DNA from: Abscondita cerata
Lineage: Eukaryota > Arthropoda > Insecta > Coleoptera > Lampyridae
Length of the DNA: 64,000 nucleotides
Direction: 5' to 3'
Assembly (NCBI GenBank): GCA_030710515.1
Contig: JALBCR010003422.1
Location: forward strand, 186,001-250,000
Shown here: positions 11,847 to 24,800 of the stretch, in pieces
Layout of the letters: every line of letters starts with the position of its first letter
Position numbering within the stretch: position 1 is the stretch's first letter
Translations under genes and position numbers: made by a program
The notes under the pieces: generated by a model
What the model saw: only the letters and a program-made list of their open reading frames with translations
Databases searched by the model: none
Told to the model about the DNA's origin: nothing

Positions 11847-13134
11847 TAGAGTATTGTGGCTTCGGGTAAAAAGTAAACATTTGCTAGTCGACACCGTTTG
11901 ATGCCGGAACAAAATTTAATAAAGTTTAAAGACTGACATTTAATAAATAAATATATTCAATATGAACAAGTACAAAATAAAAGTTCAGTTTATGAAGAAA
12001 ACGATTCAGTATAAGGTATGGAAAGCGAAAAAAGTAGTAAATTTTCAACAAGATATAGAAAATGAATGCGAATTTTTCAATTTCTACTGGTATTCATTTA
12101 ATTATCATCTATTTTGAATTTTTGATAATAGTTGCATCATAAAAATTGTGTGATTCAGTTTCGCCCATAGGAGTAAAATTTTAATTTCCAATGTAGGGAG
12201 AAGAAAAGTTTATTGTTGACTTGTGTGTTAAAGCTGCGAAATTCAATGTAATCGACTAATGTAAAAATTGGTGGATACGTAACACCAAATTAATTTGAAT
12301 AAATAGCGATGACATTGATAGCAAATTGCACACCTTAAAAAGAAGAATGTAGTACTGTTATTTAAGGTGTTATAAATTTTCCATTGTTTTATAATTAGCA
12401 CATAAAATGAAACATAAAAACGAGTTATTTGTTTTAAAATTCTAAATACCTCACATAAGAATACATCCCATTGAAAAAATAGATTAGCATCTAACATTCT
12501 TTAACTTTGATTAATTAATTTGTTTGTTCATATTGTGATTTTACGTTTTGAGATTTGGCCTTTCATCTAATAATTTATTTAGTTTATTTAGTAAAACGAC
12601 ATTCTAATATACTAACATTACTTTGAAATAAACAATATCCGTCCATTATATTAGGCTTATTTCGGTACAGTGAATTAATATAATTTTTTTTTATTAAATA
12701 AAATGCAATTGCTCTACAGCATAGTAAGTACAAATAACAATTGATGAAGACAAAGAGAAAAACTTCCCTCTTCTGTTTCCATCTTTGATTCATTTAGAAC
12801 ATTTTTGGACACAAACCTTTTATGGGTTACTTACCATGCTGTTATGCATTTGTACGTGCTTAGGCTACGAATTACGGACCTATATCCTTTCGTAATTATT
12901 TTTTGACAATTTGTTTTTCTATTTTTCTTTGATCAGATGACTTCAATTTTTAGTAAGTCCTAAATGCAATAATCACCATTTGCTCTGGCGCACAGTGGAG
13001 TATTTGCACCAAAAACCTGGCCAAAATTCCAAAATTTAAAATTTGCTCAATATTAATTGCAAAATGTATAGAGTAAATAAAGGACTTGCATTTAATTTTA
13101 CATATGAAGTTTAATTAAATATAGTTTATTTTAC
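11847..13134. other. AT-rich DNA with a fragment of another repeat
   Basis: No gene is recognised. At 12990-13030 the text 'cacagtggagtatttg' and following bases resemble, in inverse orientation, the segment at 16690-16715. That marks a second partial copy of the inverted-repeat element found there. Confidence 0.4.
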
Positions 13135-13136
13135 TA

Positions 13137-14422
13137 TACGAGGATATATTGAAAAATTCTTAGCCTACTATAGAACCAAACAAAATTTCAATGTCAAAAT
13201 ATTTTATTACTCAACATATTCTTTTCTTAATTGGATACATTTATTACACAAACCTGCAACGTCTCTAGACCATTAAAAAAAATTCTTCTTTTTGCTCTGC
13301 AAACCAGACCTCTACAGCTTCTATTACCTCCTTGTTGGAAGAAAATGTACGACCTTTTAAACTTTTTTTCAGTTGAGGAAAGAGGTGATAGTCGGACGGA
13401 GCCAAATCGGGTAAATAAGGGGGTGTTCTAGTAATTCAAACCCTAAATCACAAATTTTTGCATGGCAACATGAGATTTGTGTGCAGGGGCGTTGTCCTGC
13501 AAAAACAAAACACCTTTGGATAGCTTTCCGCGTTTTTTCTCTTTAATTTCCCGTAGAGTGGTCAGTAATGTCGAATAGTAATCTCCAGTTATTATTCTAC
13601 CCTTATCCAAAAATCAATCATGATTACTCCATGGCAATCCCAAAAACTGAAGCAAGAACTTTTCCAGCAGATTTTTGGACACGAAACTTCTTAGGTCTTG
13701 GAGAACCAGAGTGTCGCCATTCCATCGATTGTTGCTTTGTTTCTGGATCGTAGAAATGTACCCAAGTCTCATCCATAGTAACAATTCGGTTTAAGAAGTC
13801 TACATCGTTTTCAAATCGAGCACAGATCGAACGCGATGCTTCTACCCTTGCACGCTTTTGGTCAACATTCAAACATTTGGGGATCCATTTTGCAGCAATT
13901 TTTCTCATGTCCAAATTGACGTGAACCATATGATGAACGCGTTCGTATGAAATATTCAGTGCTTCAGATATCCGTTTTAGCCCAATTCGACGGTCTGATA
14001 AAATCATGTCATGAACTGCATCGATATTTTCGGGGACTGACACAGAAACTGGCCTTCCCAATCGGTCATCATCTTCAATGGAAAATTTACCTCTTTTGAA
14101 GCTTGCATTCCAATTTTTGACGGTCGCATACGAAGGACATTGATCACCAAGGGTATTAAGCATATCTTCGTAAATCTGCTTACCTCTTAACCCTTTTAAA
14201 TACAGGTACTTGATGATGGCTCGATACTCCAATTTTTCGATTTTCACAATTTCGGTGGACATCTTTTTTCATTTAATTTATTGCGTGACTCTGGTTTACA
14301 TTTTTGACGTCAAACTTTACACTGACACTTCTAATAAGTTATTGTTCGTTGCTATGGTAACGCAATATTTTGTTTATGCAAGGAACTGGTCTAGGCTAAC
14401 TAGATATCAATACATCCTTGTA
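13137..14422 (-). mobile_element. mariner element, 1286 bp, with TIRs and TA duplication
   Basis: The left end TACGAGGATATATTGA at 13137 is the inverse of the right end (…TACATCCTTGTA, ending 14422). The TIRs are about 30 bp with a few mismatches and share the TTAGCCTA block. TA flanks both sides (13135-13136, 14423-14424). Length and layout are those of a full-length mariner (about 1.3 kb). The single transposase gene lies on the minus strand. Confidence 0.9.
13240..14262 (-). pseudogene. mariner (DD34D) transposase, nearly full length but broken
   Basis: The start ATG at 14262 opens a 212-residue frame. It holds the N-terminal helix-turn-helix pair (YLKGLRGKQIYEDMLNTLG; SYATVKNWNASFKRG), the linker signature GRPVSVSVPENIDAVHDMI and the first catalytic aspartate in VTMDETWVHFYDPE. 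After a stop near 13624 the homology continues in shifted frames. LQDNAPAHKSHVA (near 13480) and PPYLPDLAPSDYHLF give the second and third aspartates, 34 residues apart (DD34D). The homology ends near 13240. At least two frame changes lie in the C-terminal half, so the protein should be inactive. The N-terminal half alone could still encode a TIR-binding fragment. Confidence 0.85.
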
Positions 14423-14465
14423 TACAAGTGTTAAAATTTAATTATTTATACTATAAGTTAATGTA

Positions 14466-14600
14466 TTCGAGGGTTGTTGGAAAAATTTGTAGAATTGATG
14501 ATGTATGATTTGATAAACGATTTTATTACTCCTCAGAGTATGTTCCCTTCCTATCTATACATTTTTGAACACGTTTAAACTATTTGGTAAAGCATTTCTT
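14466..14600 (-). pseudogene. 3' end of a second, different mariner
   Basis: On the minus strand, 14590-14530 encodes VQKCIDRKGTYSEE, the usual C-terminal end of mariner transposases (…KCIDRNGxYxE), followed by a terminal region ending near GAGGGTTGTTGGAAAA at 14469. Only about 135 bp survive. It directly abuts the unrelated remnant beginning at 14601. Confidence 0.6.
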
Positions 14601-16150
14601 CTACTTTTGAAAAGATTTTTGTTTTCCTGGAAGAAGAAGTTGTAGGGTCTCGCTATTATATGATTTGTTTTTTTTTCTTTGCCTTTGTCTAAAGCAGCTT
14701 ATAAAATGTTCACTATTTAAAATAACCCTATTCAGGGCATCTCTGTTACAAACTTTTCTATTGAACTTTCTAGAGTACTTTGTACGGTTCAGTCTAAAGT
14801 GTTTGTTTCTGGCCTCGGCAGCTTCTTCTGATAGCTGGCCAATGGGTAAAATTGCTTGCTTAATTACAGTGGCCCTATGAATCAAAAGTTTAAGTAATGG
14901 GGTGTCAATTCCAAAGGTCCACATTCAATCTTGCTGTTTCATCAACATACGTTTAGAACTTTTTTCCGTCAACGTGATGCCTACGTGTTATGGCTTCCAA
15001 TATGACTGCCAACCTTTTAGTTAGATCTACGTCTACTTCAATGATTCGTGCGGCTGTTTCTCGATCTGAAAAGAAGCGTCTAGCTGTGTTTCCATCATTT
15101 GATGTTCTAAATCCTTGCTTCGAAATATTAACAAGCAATCCCAATTCGTCTTTGAACTTGTATCTATATTCATTTTACAATTCTTTTCTCTTCTTCACTT
15201 CTCGCCTACCAAATCTGAATTGGGATTCTGTATGATACGTAAAGTATGCGTGTGTGTCAAATTAACAAACCAAACTTTAAAGTATCAGGGGTTTCTAGAA
15301 AATTCTGATCTAATTTATTAAAATCTTTTGATGTGAGTCAACTGATGTACTATCTCATTGTTGATGTTATCCCCGTTGCAGGATTGCAGACTTTTTCGTT
15401 GACCATTGTCAGTACCATAGTGTGTTTAATCTTTAGTACTCCGCCATTAGTTGACACTTCTGTTTTGTTCAATAGGTTTATTTGATTCTGAATAAACGGA
15501 ATTTCTTCATTTGTAATGTCTGATGTTTCATGAACAAATCGGATGCGGATTGGTCTGCAGAGTCTTGTGGAAGAGGGGGCTTGGTTTTACCATATTGTTT
15601 TCTTCTTTTTATGTAGATCAGCAATTAGTTTTGTAGGTACACATGAGCTTTGAAAGATATTTGCATCACTCTCATTTATGTTCTGAAATTTTTGTTTAAA
15701 TTGAGATTGCTGAGAGCCATCGCAACCCCATTTGGATATTAATTCTAGAGTGTGTCTATATTTACATAATCGTGAAGTAGTGTGATCTGATTACACTTGC
15801 AATTTAACATCAGCTAATGTCTCTGAGATTATAATCGAGTTTCCGTTTTTTTCAATAATGAACAGCAAGGTTATATATTTCTGTTTGCACTATGTATTAC
15901 TTTACATTGCCTTTTGTTAGTTCTGCTTTAGTAAAAATTGCCCATGCTTTCTCAAAAGTGTATTTTTTTACGTTTTTCTTTTCTGTGACTTTTTTTATCA
16001 AGTCAGCCGCATCAGAGTTTGTAGCAGCTCTGTGACTCTGAGATATGCAGCAAATGTCAGTTCCTGGTGAGTTATTGGTTGTCGCAGTTCTTCAATTTTC
16101 CTGCTCTTGCTTCTTTCACTGGATTCAGTGTAATCTTTTTGAGGGTGACC
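14601..16150 (-). pseudogene. Decayed multi-copy arthropod protein with SKWGCDGSQQ / TSKDFN motifs (transposon-type)
   Basis: Reading down from about 16110, ordered blocks of one protein appear in several frames: IEELRQPITHQELTFAAYLRV; ISKWGCDGSQQSQFKQKFQN then ESDANIFQSS; PIRIRFVHETSDITNEE; HTMVLTMVNEKVCNPATG…TSTMR…LTSKDF; GLLVNISKQGFRTSNDGNTARRFF (15144-14953); and PIGQLSEEAAEARNKHFR…FNRKVCNRDALNR (14924-14601). I recognise this as an uncharacterised protein repeated many times in insect and cnidarian genomes, probably a transposase; a RAG1/Transib-like link is possible but unproven. Several stops and shifts make it a pseudogene. The long minus frame 14601-14924 is its C-terminal piece. Confidence 0.6.
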
Positions 16151-16692
16151 TGAGATAGTTAAAAAAATATAGGTACTTGGATGCTATTTGCAAACCAATT
16201 ACCATTCTTCTGCAAGAAGCCCTCCCCTTTATAGCTTGCTGAAGACAATTTTCTTTAAATCAGATTTAAAACATCTGAGTTAACGTTTAGGTGAACTTTT
16301 CATCTGGACACCTCGTTATGTAAGCCACCCTATTTTCCATAAACTTGAGCTTTTCATTGATTATTCTTTCGGGAGATTCCTTAACTAATTCGTATAATGC
16401 TATTCTAGTAAAATCCCATTCCATTTTCAGAAGCATTATTTAAAACAAAGTTGTTACCTTTCTTTACCACGTAAACCGGGTTCAATTTGAAAACATCAAT
16501 TTATTTTTTAACGTAACACTAACGTTAAAATCTAATGAAAAGCAGATCATTTACAAACAAATCTGTTCTTCAATTAAGGGTAGCAACATGCTCGTGCAAT
16601 AGACTTTGATTGACTACCAATTAGTCAACTCTTACAAAATACACTTGATAGAATTATTGAGGAAATTTTATATGTTACATTTTTGACCAAAT
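16151..16692. other. Spacer, possible 5' end of the preceding remnant
   Basis: No motif was recognised. It may hold further decayed N-terminal sequence of the minus-strand remnant. Confidence 0.3.
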
Positions 16693-17240
16693 TTTTGTCC
16701 CAAATACTCCACTGTGTGCAAGATAAGAATGAACAGCATGGGGATCTTGAAAACGGTAAAAGATACAAGGTCGCTCAAATTCCAAAGAAGTTGAGCAATT
16801 TATACTATTTCTTACAAAAATAGGTTCTAAACAATTATGTGTGATACATTGTTGTAAAGTAAATTGTAATAAAATCACTACCAAATACAAGGTGTTTTTT
16901 GTATGCAAAAATATAAAAAAATGAAGTTGCAGCCATATAAAAAAATATAGTATTGATGATGAAATGTTGAATTAAAAATTTGATAGCACCATTTTCTAAA
17001 GCTCTAAAAGTGTCAATGAAAAAATGTTTTTTTTGGGTTTCTAATATTTTTAAAATAAGCTCAAAAAATTGATTTTTTTTGAAACATTTTGAAAAAAAAG
17101 ATTATGGAACTTTTTGGAACGCCCTGTAAGTATACTCTAAATTTCCTAACTTTTTTGCAATTTGAGTAATTTTGTATCTTCTACCGTTTTCAAGAACCCC
17201 ATGCTGTTCATTTTTATCTTGGACCCAGTGTTTAGTTGTA
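16693..17240. repeat. Inverted-repeat (foldback) element, ~540 bp
   Basis: A left arm near 16712-16789 ('gaacagcatggggatcttga', 'aaacggtaaaagatacaa') is repeated inverted at 17157-17222 ('ttgtatcttctaccgtttt', 'aagaaccccatgctgttc'). The loop holds poly-A rich sequence. The outer limits are uncertain; CACTG/CAGTG lies at both ends. The minus frame 16675-16908 is contained in it and is not a gene. Confidence 0.65.
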
Positions 17241-20200
17241 AAAATTAGGGTCGATAACAATAACCTCTAAATTTAACATTCACAAATCAAAACAATAATC
17301 CGTTTATTAAAACGGTTGCGTTTGCCCGGTCAGAGCGCTCAAGAGCAGCTTCGTAGCTGCTACCAAATGTTGCAACTGAACGGTTTGCTACCTGAGCGCT
17401 ACATCGATATTCGACGTAATGGCAGCAAATATCCGTCATGTGTCGATGTAACATAATTGTAGCAAAAATGTAACAAAACAAGTAAGCCATGAGATCTGGT
17501 GAACCCACCCAATGTTTGAAGTTCATGCATCATCGTAAACAATTGTGTAATGACACTTTGTACCAATACAATTTTTGAGATTTTTCGAAAAATTTTTAAC
17601 GTTTAATCATTTTGTAACATTTGATACCCTATAGGGGACACGTTTCTGTAACTTTAGATAAAAAAATTGGTTTAGATAAAAAATATTGTGAGAACATCAA
17701 CTTAAACTTATCGTTCAATCACTTAGAACATTAAAATATCAAATCAAAACGTTACAAAAATAATAATTATACTTTGATAATATTTGAGAATTGCGTTAAA
17801 ATTGATTATTTTCATAATAAATGTAAATGTACTAGGAAATACAAACATAAATCACACATAACTATAATTGAAAGAACATCTCGATGACCTTTTCTTTTAT
17901 CGCCCTAAATTCAAATGGCTATAAAGTGTCAATTTCTAGTGTGGAAATATAATTTATAGATGTTGAAGAGTTAAGCACTGCTTAACATTCTTTCAGGTCA
18001 GGGTCATGTTTACATGAATAAACAAATATTATGCTTAAGGTCAAGTAACGAATTTGTCACCTTGTGAATGCAAAAATTTAAATATCTGAAGAAGATTAGT
18101 ACTTGCACATACTGCTTGCTGATATTGATTATATTATTAAACATTTAAGTTTACTTTCATCAGAATTGACAAAATCGATTAAAATTATTGTTTTTCACTT
18201 TCTTTAATTTGCACATTTTAAACTGTATACGTTTGGATTTCATTATAGTTTTACTGTAAATACATTAAAGAAAACATGTAATGTATTTTTTTAATTCCTA
18301 AGATTCTCCAAGCGATTATGGTGTAGACTACTCAATGTGAAGTATTGTATTTTTTGGAGACCATTATTCCGTATTCGTATGTTGTAAAATAACCACACTT
18401 TTATTTAATCTGTTTTTATTGTGTATGTGTATGTAAGACATTGAAAGACAGACGTTAAGGTATTTGACACTATTACGTAAATACACGCAATCAAACAATT
18501 GAGGAATTACAATTTTTACGTTAATTTTCCCCACCTTCACTTTTTTCAACACGAGTAACAATTTTTGTTTATGTATGTTAAATTGTTACTCTTGACTTTA
18601 TATTCAACAGCATCAAATTAGGATTGAATGCAACCAATTAAAATTTGTTTTTCAGTTTTTATAATATATATTTGGTTGAGTTACTATGACAACTAAAAAG
18701 ATATGCGGGATACTCTTCTTCTTTTATATTTTTTTAATTTACATTTGATAGATAACAAATGCTTGCGCACTTCGATATCATAAGATTTCAAATATTAATT
18801 AGCACTTTACCCCTTACGTCGTATTTATAGCTAATCTTTTGTAAGCGTTTCCGCATAATTATGTCAAGCAACGGTTCATTGCAACCAGATCAAATAATTT
18901 CTTTCACGTTTCTTCTTTCATTGAAATACAATTGTTAATGATACAATAATTCTTCAACATTTTTATAGTTATCTGTTCTTTCGTTACGTTAATATTTCCA
19001 CTAAAAAATCTATTTCTATTTTAACATATACTAATAATAGCTTGAATCAGTGAATAGTAATCATCAGCCATTTTTTCAGCGACGGAGTAAATTCAGAGTG
19101 CATTTCATATCATTCGTGTCTGGACATAACTTGCGTGTAAGTTGTAGTAAAGTTCAAAATGAACGACGTAAGAATGTTTTTGTACGTATACGTCTATTAA
19201 TTTTTATGATCTTGGATAAGTTTATCTCTATTTGACTGCACAATTACAATAACATCATTATTCGATAATCGTATGCTAAAGACAGAATATAGTAAATAAC
19301 CTCTTCTGCTTTAAGGTCAGTTCAGATCATCGGTTGTTAATTGATTGTATTACATCATGAATGTGTTGTTTTATGAATTCACTACTGATTTTTTAAGCCG
19401 TAGTCCAATTTATATTTTCAATGAAAAAGAAATATTGTCCTAGTAAATTTTTTGTGATCCACAAAAAATAATCTTCTTATACCCAACTGTCGAGTATGAA
19501 ACCGACAAAATAAACACAGAATGAAAACATGTGAACTCAAAAACTTCAAAATGCCATCATCTATCTTTTTGCTATACGATATACATTGTACTCGATATTG
19601 TAATTTTTTAAATATTTTGCAATAATTAATTTTTAAAAAAATTGATTGATTAGTGACAAGAGTTCTATTTTGTGTTTTAATTATTCTAAGCTTGAACAGT
19701 AGCCTATTCTAATGTAATTTCAAATGCAAAATGTCAAATGGCATGGTCACAAAGCGAGAGGTGTATTTTAAATGTAATTGACCTTCACTTTTCTTCATGA
19801 ACTTATCATTGATACATTTGGGTAACATTTAGATATATTGCACGTTAAGTTATTGTCTCTTTCTTATAAAATCTTTTAAGACTATCGTCATAATGTATTC
19901 TTGAAATGAAGAAAAATTGGAAGAAACGTATTTTGACACCAAATTTGAGGTTAACCAGTTCAATAAAAGGTTCTGACTTCCTACGAAGCTGATGCTATCT
20001 TTCCTTCTTTCTTAAGAAATGTGGATCAACAACAGCAAATAATAAAAAAGTAATAATAATGCGTTGACGACAGTTTTCAAACGGAATTTGGTATAGCGCA
20101 TTAAAAATTCTAAAGAAAAAAGGAAAGTAATAATCTATAACTTTCATTTGAATTATTTTATCTATTTATCTAAAACGCAATCTTCTATTTCTTCTTTTTC

Positions 20201-21080
20201 CAGCATTTTAAATTTTAATATTTAAACGTATTTAAGGGAGAGAGCGTTTGAAGAAACGCGTATAAAAACAAATATCTATTCATCTGTTTAAACAGTTTAT
20301 AGTATTAAAGACTCAATAATAAATTATGTAACATTTTAGAAAATGGTTCCCCACTTTATGTAACTACGTTCTTCTAAATTTATCGGGGTCGTTGGAGTTT
20401 TTATCTGCAGGAGTAATTTAAAACAAACATTGAAATGTATAATACATTCACTTTTATTTGCACAAGAGTTTAGTGTAATATTTTTGTTGGTATTACTAAA
20501 ATAATTATTATTTTGAAATATTAATTTAAAAGTTTTTTAACATTTCTTAAAATAATAATTAATTTTTGAAACATGATTTTAATTTTCTTATACAAAAATT
20601 AAGACATAAAAATTATGACAAATACAAACGATAGAAATTTTTAAATTTTTATAAGCTATTCTTAAAACAATCAGATGTAATAGTCGCGCGTTTGTCGCGG
20701 CAAGTATAGGAGGAAGATTCATGTTACTTTTTAATTAATCGGATTAGAGAATTTAACTTCAAAACAGTAAATTTATGTGTTCACTTGGCAGTTTCTTATT
20801 CAGTTACAAAATAAAAACTACTCTTTTTTACTTTGTCGAACTACATTTTTTAATTATCAAATTATAGAAAGTAATGCATGGTTATCCACATTTTTGCCAT
20901 ATAATTTCGGTCTTCTAAAATGTTTATCAATAGATTACAATAAAATTGCACTAATGATAAATTCGTTTCAAATTCCATGCATTTAAAATAGTAAGTAAAT
21001 GTATGTTTTCCTTCTCTTAATCAATTCAACTTAAGACCTGAAATGTTAATAAAAATTAGAGGCAATGAGAATATTGTAAA
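17241..21080. other. Long AT-rich stretch, no gene recognised
   Basis: About 3.8 kb without a convincing gene. A slightly GC-richer minus frame of 79 codons at 17287-17526 has no known motif. No element ends with target duplications were found. Intergenic or deep intronic DNA is the likely reading. Confidence 0.4.
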
Positions 21081-21290
21081 ATTAAAAATTATTCCTTTTT
21101 AGGATTTTCCAAAGGTGGAGCAACAAAAGGAAAAATTCCTTTTATAGAAGTATTGCTAACGTTTCGTCTCTATCAGGTGGGTTTTTTTTGCTTGGAAGAA
21201 TTGCCAACTTTTTGAAGAGAGCTTTTCCCCTTGAAAAAGGCACCCCCACCTTTGGAAGATCCTAAAAAGGAATAATTCTTAATTAAAATC
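21081..21290. repeat. ~210-bp foldback element
   Basis: The left arm 'ttattcctttttaggatttt' plus 'ccaaaggtgg' (21088-21119) is repeated inverted as 'ccacctttggaagatcctaa' plus 'aaaggaataattctt' (21246-21280). The loop is about 120 bp. It is non-coding and has no clear target duplication. Confidence 0.65.
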
Positions 21291-21539
21291 ACCCTGGAGA
21301 ATTTATACCCATTTTAAATATTGTAAAACATTTAGTATTTAAATTTCTTGGAAATTCATAAATTTTTGAAGCCCTAACATTTTCAGCTTTTTGTATTTGC
21401 AAATGTTAAAAATACAGGGCCCTGCAACAGCACCTACCATTCTTTCATAATTCCAATAGTAATAAGATTAAAATTTTCTCTATGTACACTATTCATGAAG
21501 ATCAGTTTTAGGAAAATAGACGCAAAAACTCTTGAAACA

Positions 21540-23220
21540 TCTAGATAAAAAAACAAAGGATTTCAGGAACCAGATCTACTATTCTTCATCAACCTCGAAC
21601 AGGTTGATAACAACAAAAAGATATTTAACGTTAAGTCGCTAGAATACCTAGTTGTCAGTTTTGAAACCACCAGGAAAAACAGCGAATTAGTTCAATGCAC
21701 GAAAGACCAAAACTATGGACATACTCGGTCACATTGTAATATACCTATACCATATGAATGTGTAAAATATGAAGGACTCAGTGATATTAAGATTTGTACT
21801 AAAACCAGGGACACTAAAGCCACATGCGCACTATGTGAGACAGAACCACCTTATAAATTACAAGGGATGCATAATTTACCAAGCATTTTAACAAAATAAC
21901 AGCCAAATAATCAATTGATAGATCGATGACCATTCAACTTCAGTCAACAGAATGAAATTTCCCACATCTGAATCGTCAAGAACCTGTTTAGCAACTTACC
22001 AGCATATAGCCTCAAACTATCCAGGAAAAGTTTAAGACCTTCTGGATTCCTTTATTAGCAAAACGCTTTTCCACAATTACATAGACGTTAACTCAAATTA
22101 TCTTATTTCTGATCATTATCCGATCATGGCGACAATTAGCATAGATATCGTATACAAATCTCCCAATCATTCGATCAGCAATGAGAAAACAGATTGCGAT
22201 GCAAGCATACATTGAGCAACACTTGGATGATAATATATGCCTGAAAACAACACAAAACCTAGAATATGCTAGAAATTATTTCATAACTACGGTACAGTAG
22301 GCAGTCTAGACTGCCACATCTTAACCAAAAAAGAAACGCAAAGGCACACATAGTGTTAAAGATAAGAGAAGACACGACCAACTCAATAATAAACTCCAAC
22401 CCAAATTACAAGCTGTTCGGAACAGACCATTCCAAACAAGCAACAACGATCTAATAAAAAAAAGCAGAAGCAATTGCACATTATATGGAAGGCGTTTTCT
22501 AGCCTAATTCTGATGAAATAGATGAGAAAATTGAAAAAGAACTACAATTTGCACTCACACTGTCACTACCAATACGTAAAATTCGCTCTCAAGAAATTAA
22601 ACACGAAATAAAATGGCTAAGAAACAAGAATCCTCTACAACCAAGTAAAGGCAATCATACTTAAACAGTTACCTGATCATGGAATTGGCTTCCTTTAAAT
22701 CCTCTTCAACAGAATCCTTAGTGGCATCTACTGACCGTTGCAATTAAAATTTGCATAAGTAATCATTATCTCTAAACCTGGTAAACAGAACGAGATCACT
22801 TCCTATCGCCATATCATTCTGTCATTGGTATCAAAGTTACATAAAAGACTAATCTTACGTCGTATTAATGAAAATACGATCACAAAACATGGCTACGTCA
22901 CCACCAATTTTCCTTTAGACAGCATACCACTGTTTAACTAACATAACATCTTCACAAACCCTTCTAAATGAACTAGAGCAGTGGTTAATTATGTGGAAAA
23001 TTAAAGTAAATGAAAGTAAATCAATTTATGATAAGACACAAAATGTGGCCACCTCTTTATAATAAACCCATTTCCACGTCCAATGAAGTCAAATATTTGG
23101 GACTTCCCATTGGCAGTAGATTGAGATGGAAAAGTCATATTGTCAAGAATCCCAAATCAACGGATTTAAAGTTAAAAAGTTATATTGGCTTATTGGAAGA
23201 AACTTGTCACTATTATTAGC
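21540..23220 (+). pseudogene. Decayed jockey-like LINE: gag, endonuclease and RT remnants
   Basis: Ordered fragments of both jockey ORFs can be read. Gag: DLLFFINLEQVDNNKKIF (near 21570), LVQCTKDQNYGHTRSHCN (CCHC knuckle with its second Cys lost, near 21690), TRDTKATCALCE. Endonuclease end: ISDHYPIMATISID (near 22110). RT: EIKHEIKWLRNKNP (near 22600), HQFSFRQH (near 22900), then the palm-to-thumb frame 23010-23219 with STSNEVKYLGLPIGSRLRWKSHI. Large parts, including the catalytic YxDD region, are missing or shifted. It is a dead, internally deleted copy. Confidence 0.7.
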
Positions 23221-23261
23221 CAAAAGTATGGATATACGGTTATAAATTATAGGACTGTTCA

Positions 23262-23545
23262 TGTCGATCGACATTAATATTATATTATACTAGTAACCAA
23301 ACCCATTTGAAAATGGGCTTATTCTAGACAAACCTGAAATTAAAGACGTGAGTTCACCGCTTCAGGTCAGAGGGCAAAAGTCAGGTCAACTTGTGACCCC
23401 GCCTAAGATCAGCACCTGGACCTCCTAAACAATTTGACGTATCGATCTCCGAAATCGGTTTAGCCGTTTCGGAGGAGAAGACGAACATACATACAGACAG
23501 ACAGACAGACAGACAAACCGGGTCACGATTTTATGTGTGTAGATT
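23262..23545 (+). repeat. SINE/RTE-type dispersed repeat with (ACAG)n tract
   Basis: The segment contains 'cgatctccgaaatcggttta', 'gccgtttcggaggag', then five to six ACAG units at 23490-23515 and an end 'gattttatgtgtgtagat'. That layout is widespread in insect SINE/RTE-type tails. It sits exactly between the jockey remnant and the next LINE copy. Confidence 0.5.
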
Positions 23546-24520
23546 AGTGGAACTACTAAATTTACTGTTCCGATTGTCTTCCTGTTCTTTGTAATATTAC
23601 TCCATCGAACATTCGACGAAAAACTGCGTTAAAAGGAATAAACGGGATAAATGCCAACTTAACAAAAACTTACCAATTTGGAATGACATTGTCAACCCTC
23701 TTGCTGAAAGACTTAAATCTCGAAGTCCTATATGGTTGCAAGACTACTTAAGTACGGCTTTTTCTGAAGTTGAAGAGTGGAAAAAATTTTGATTTGGAGT
23801 TGATGTTTTCAATAAACATCTCATTAATGATCCAACATAGAAGTCCCGGGCATTGATCAAAAAAGAAAAATTTGGTTAAAAGTAAATCGCATAAGAACAG
23901 CCCATTCAAAATGTAACACTAAGTTGTTTAAATGGGGTACGATTTCTAATCCAAATTGTGACTGTGGAAACGCACCAGAGACCGTTACACATATTGTAGA
24001 AGATTATCAATTAACAAAGTTTAAAGGAGGGTTTCCAAACATTCATAGTTTAACGGATGAAGCTGTATTATGGCTTACGAATCTGAAGGACGTCAGAAGT
24101 TCAGCAATATTTTGTATTCTTGTCCTGATTATCTGTTTTCTATTATTATTTTTTTTGCTATTTCTTTAACCTACTATTTTTTTCGTCATTCTTGTGACTG
24201 GCGATTGGACCGGTCCATTATATGTCGTCATGCAATGGCTGTGCTGTTATATTTTATATTCTTATTTACCTTTTATGTTTACACACTTAAATAATATTAT
24301 TACATATGAATACTAAGGTGGGTAGGGTTGGCATGTTTAGGTTTTAGTGGTTTTTCTAAACCTTGAAGCAGATGCTTGCCAAGACGGTTCGTGTATCCAC
24401 TATTGCACACGGTTTCGTCACTCTATACAGGTTTCTACTGATCTTCTGGGGCACCATACATAACACTTACACCACAATACAATATTAAAAATGTACCATA
24501 CGAATAAATAAATAAATACA
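23546..24520 (+). mobile_element. LINE 3' half, second copy of the 35.5-kb family
   Basis: From 'agtggaactactaaatttac' onward it parallels 35979-36960. The C-terminal coding piece includes the knuckle CDCGNAPETVTHIVED (23960), then the 3' tail and (AATA) end at 24504-24517. Several stops are present. The tail differs from the 36-kb copy by scattered substitutions. Confidence 0.8.
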
Positions 24521-24530
24521 GCGTTTCGAG

Positions 24531-24800
24531 TCAAAAACCCTCTGCAGTATAACAGCCGCTCTTTATTCTCTTCATGTTTAACCATTTGCATACAGACATT
24601 ATGTATAGCTCTAAAGTGTGAAAAATGACCGAAACCTTCTCCTGTTGTACCCGAATTCTGTCTGCTTCAATAATTTCATCCTGCACTGAAAATCGTTTGT
24701 ATTCAATCTTTGGTGCAATTAGATCTGGCAATGTATCAATATAATATTCATGACTGATTTCAATTTCTTCCCCACAACATTTGCATTTTTCTTCACATTT
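24531..24800 (-). other. Possible coding fragment (exon?), cysteine-rich, unrecognised
   Basis: The minus frame runs open from about 24800 to a stop at 24531. It contains PPIKCEEKCKCCGEEIEIS near its start, then LPDLIAPKIEYKRFSVQDE. Codon use and composition look more protein-like than the surroundings. It ends next to the LINE (AATA) tail, so the LINE may have landed at or near its 3' end. There is no start codon before 24731 within the best region and no clear splice sites. The function is unknown. Confidence 0.3.

Noticed and set aside
17287..17526. 79-codon minus frame as a host exon
   Set aside because: No splice-site pattern, homology or repeated copy supports it.
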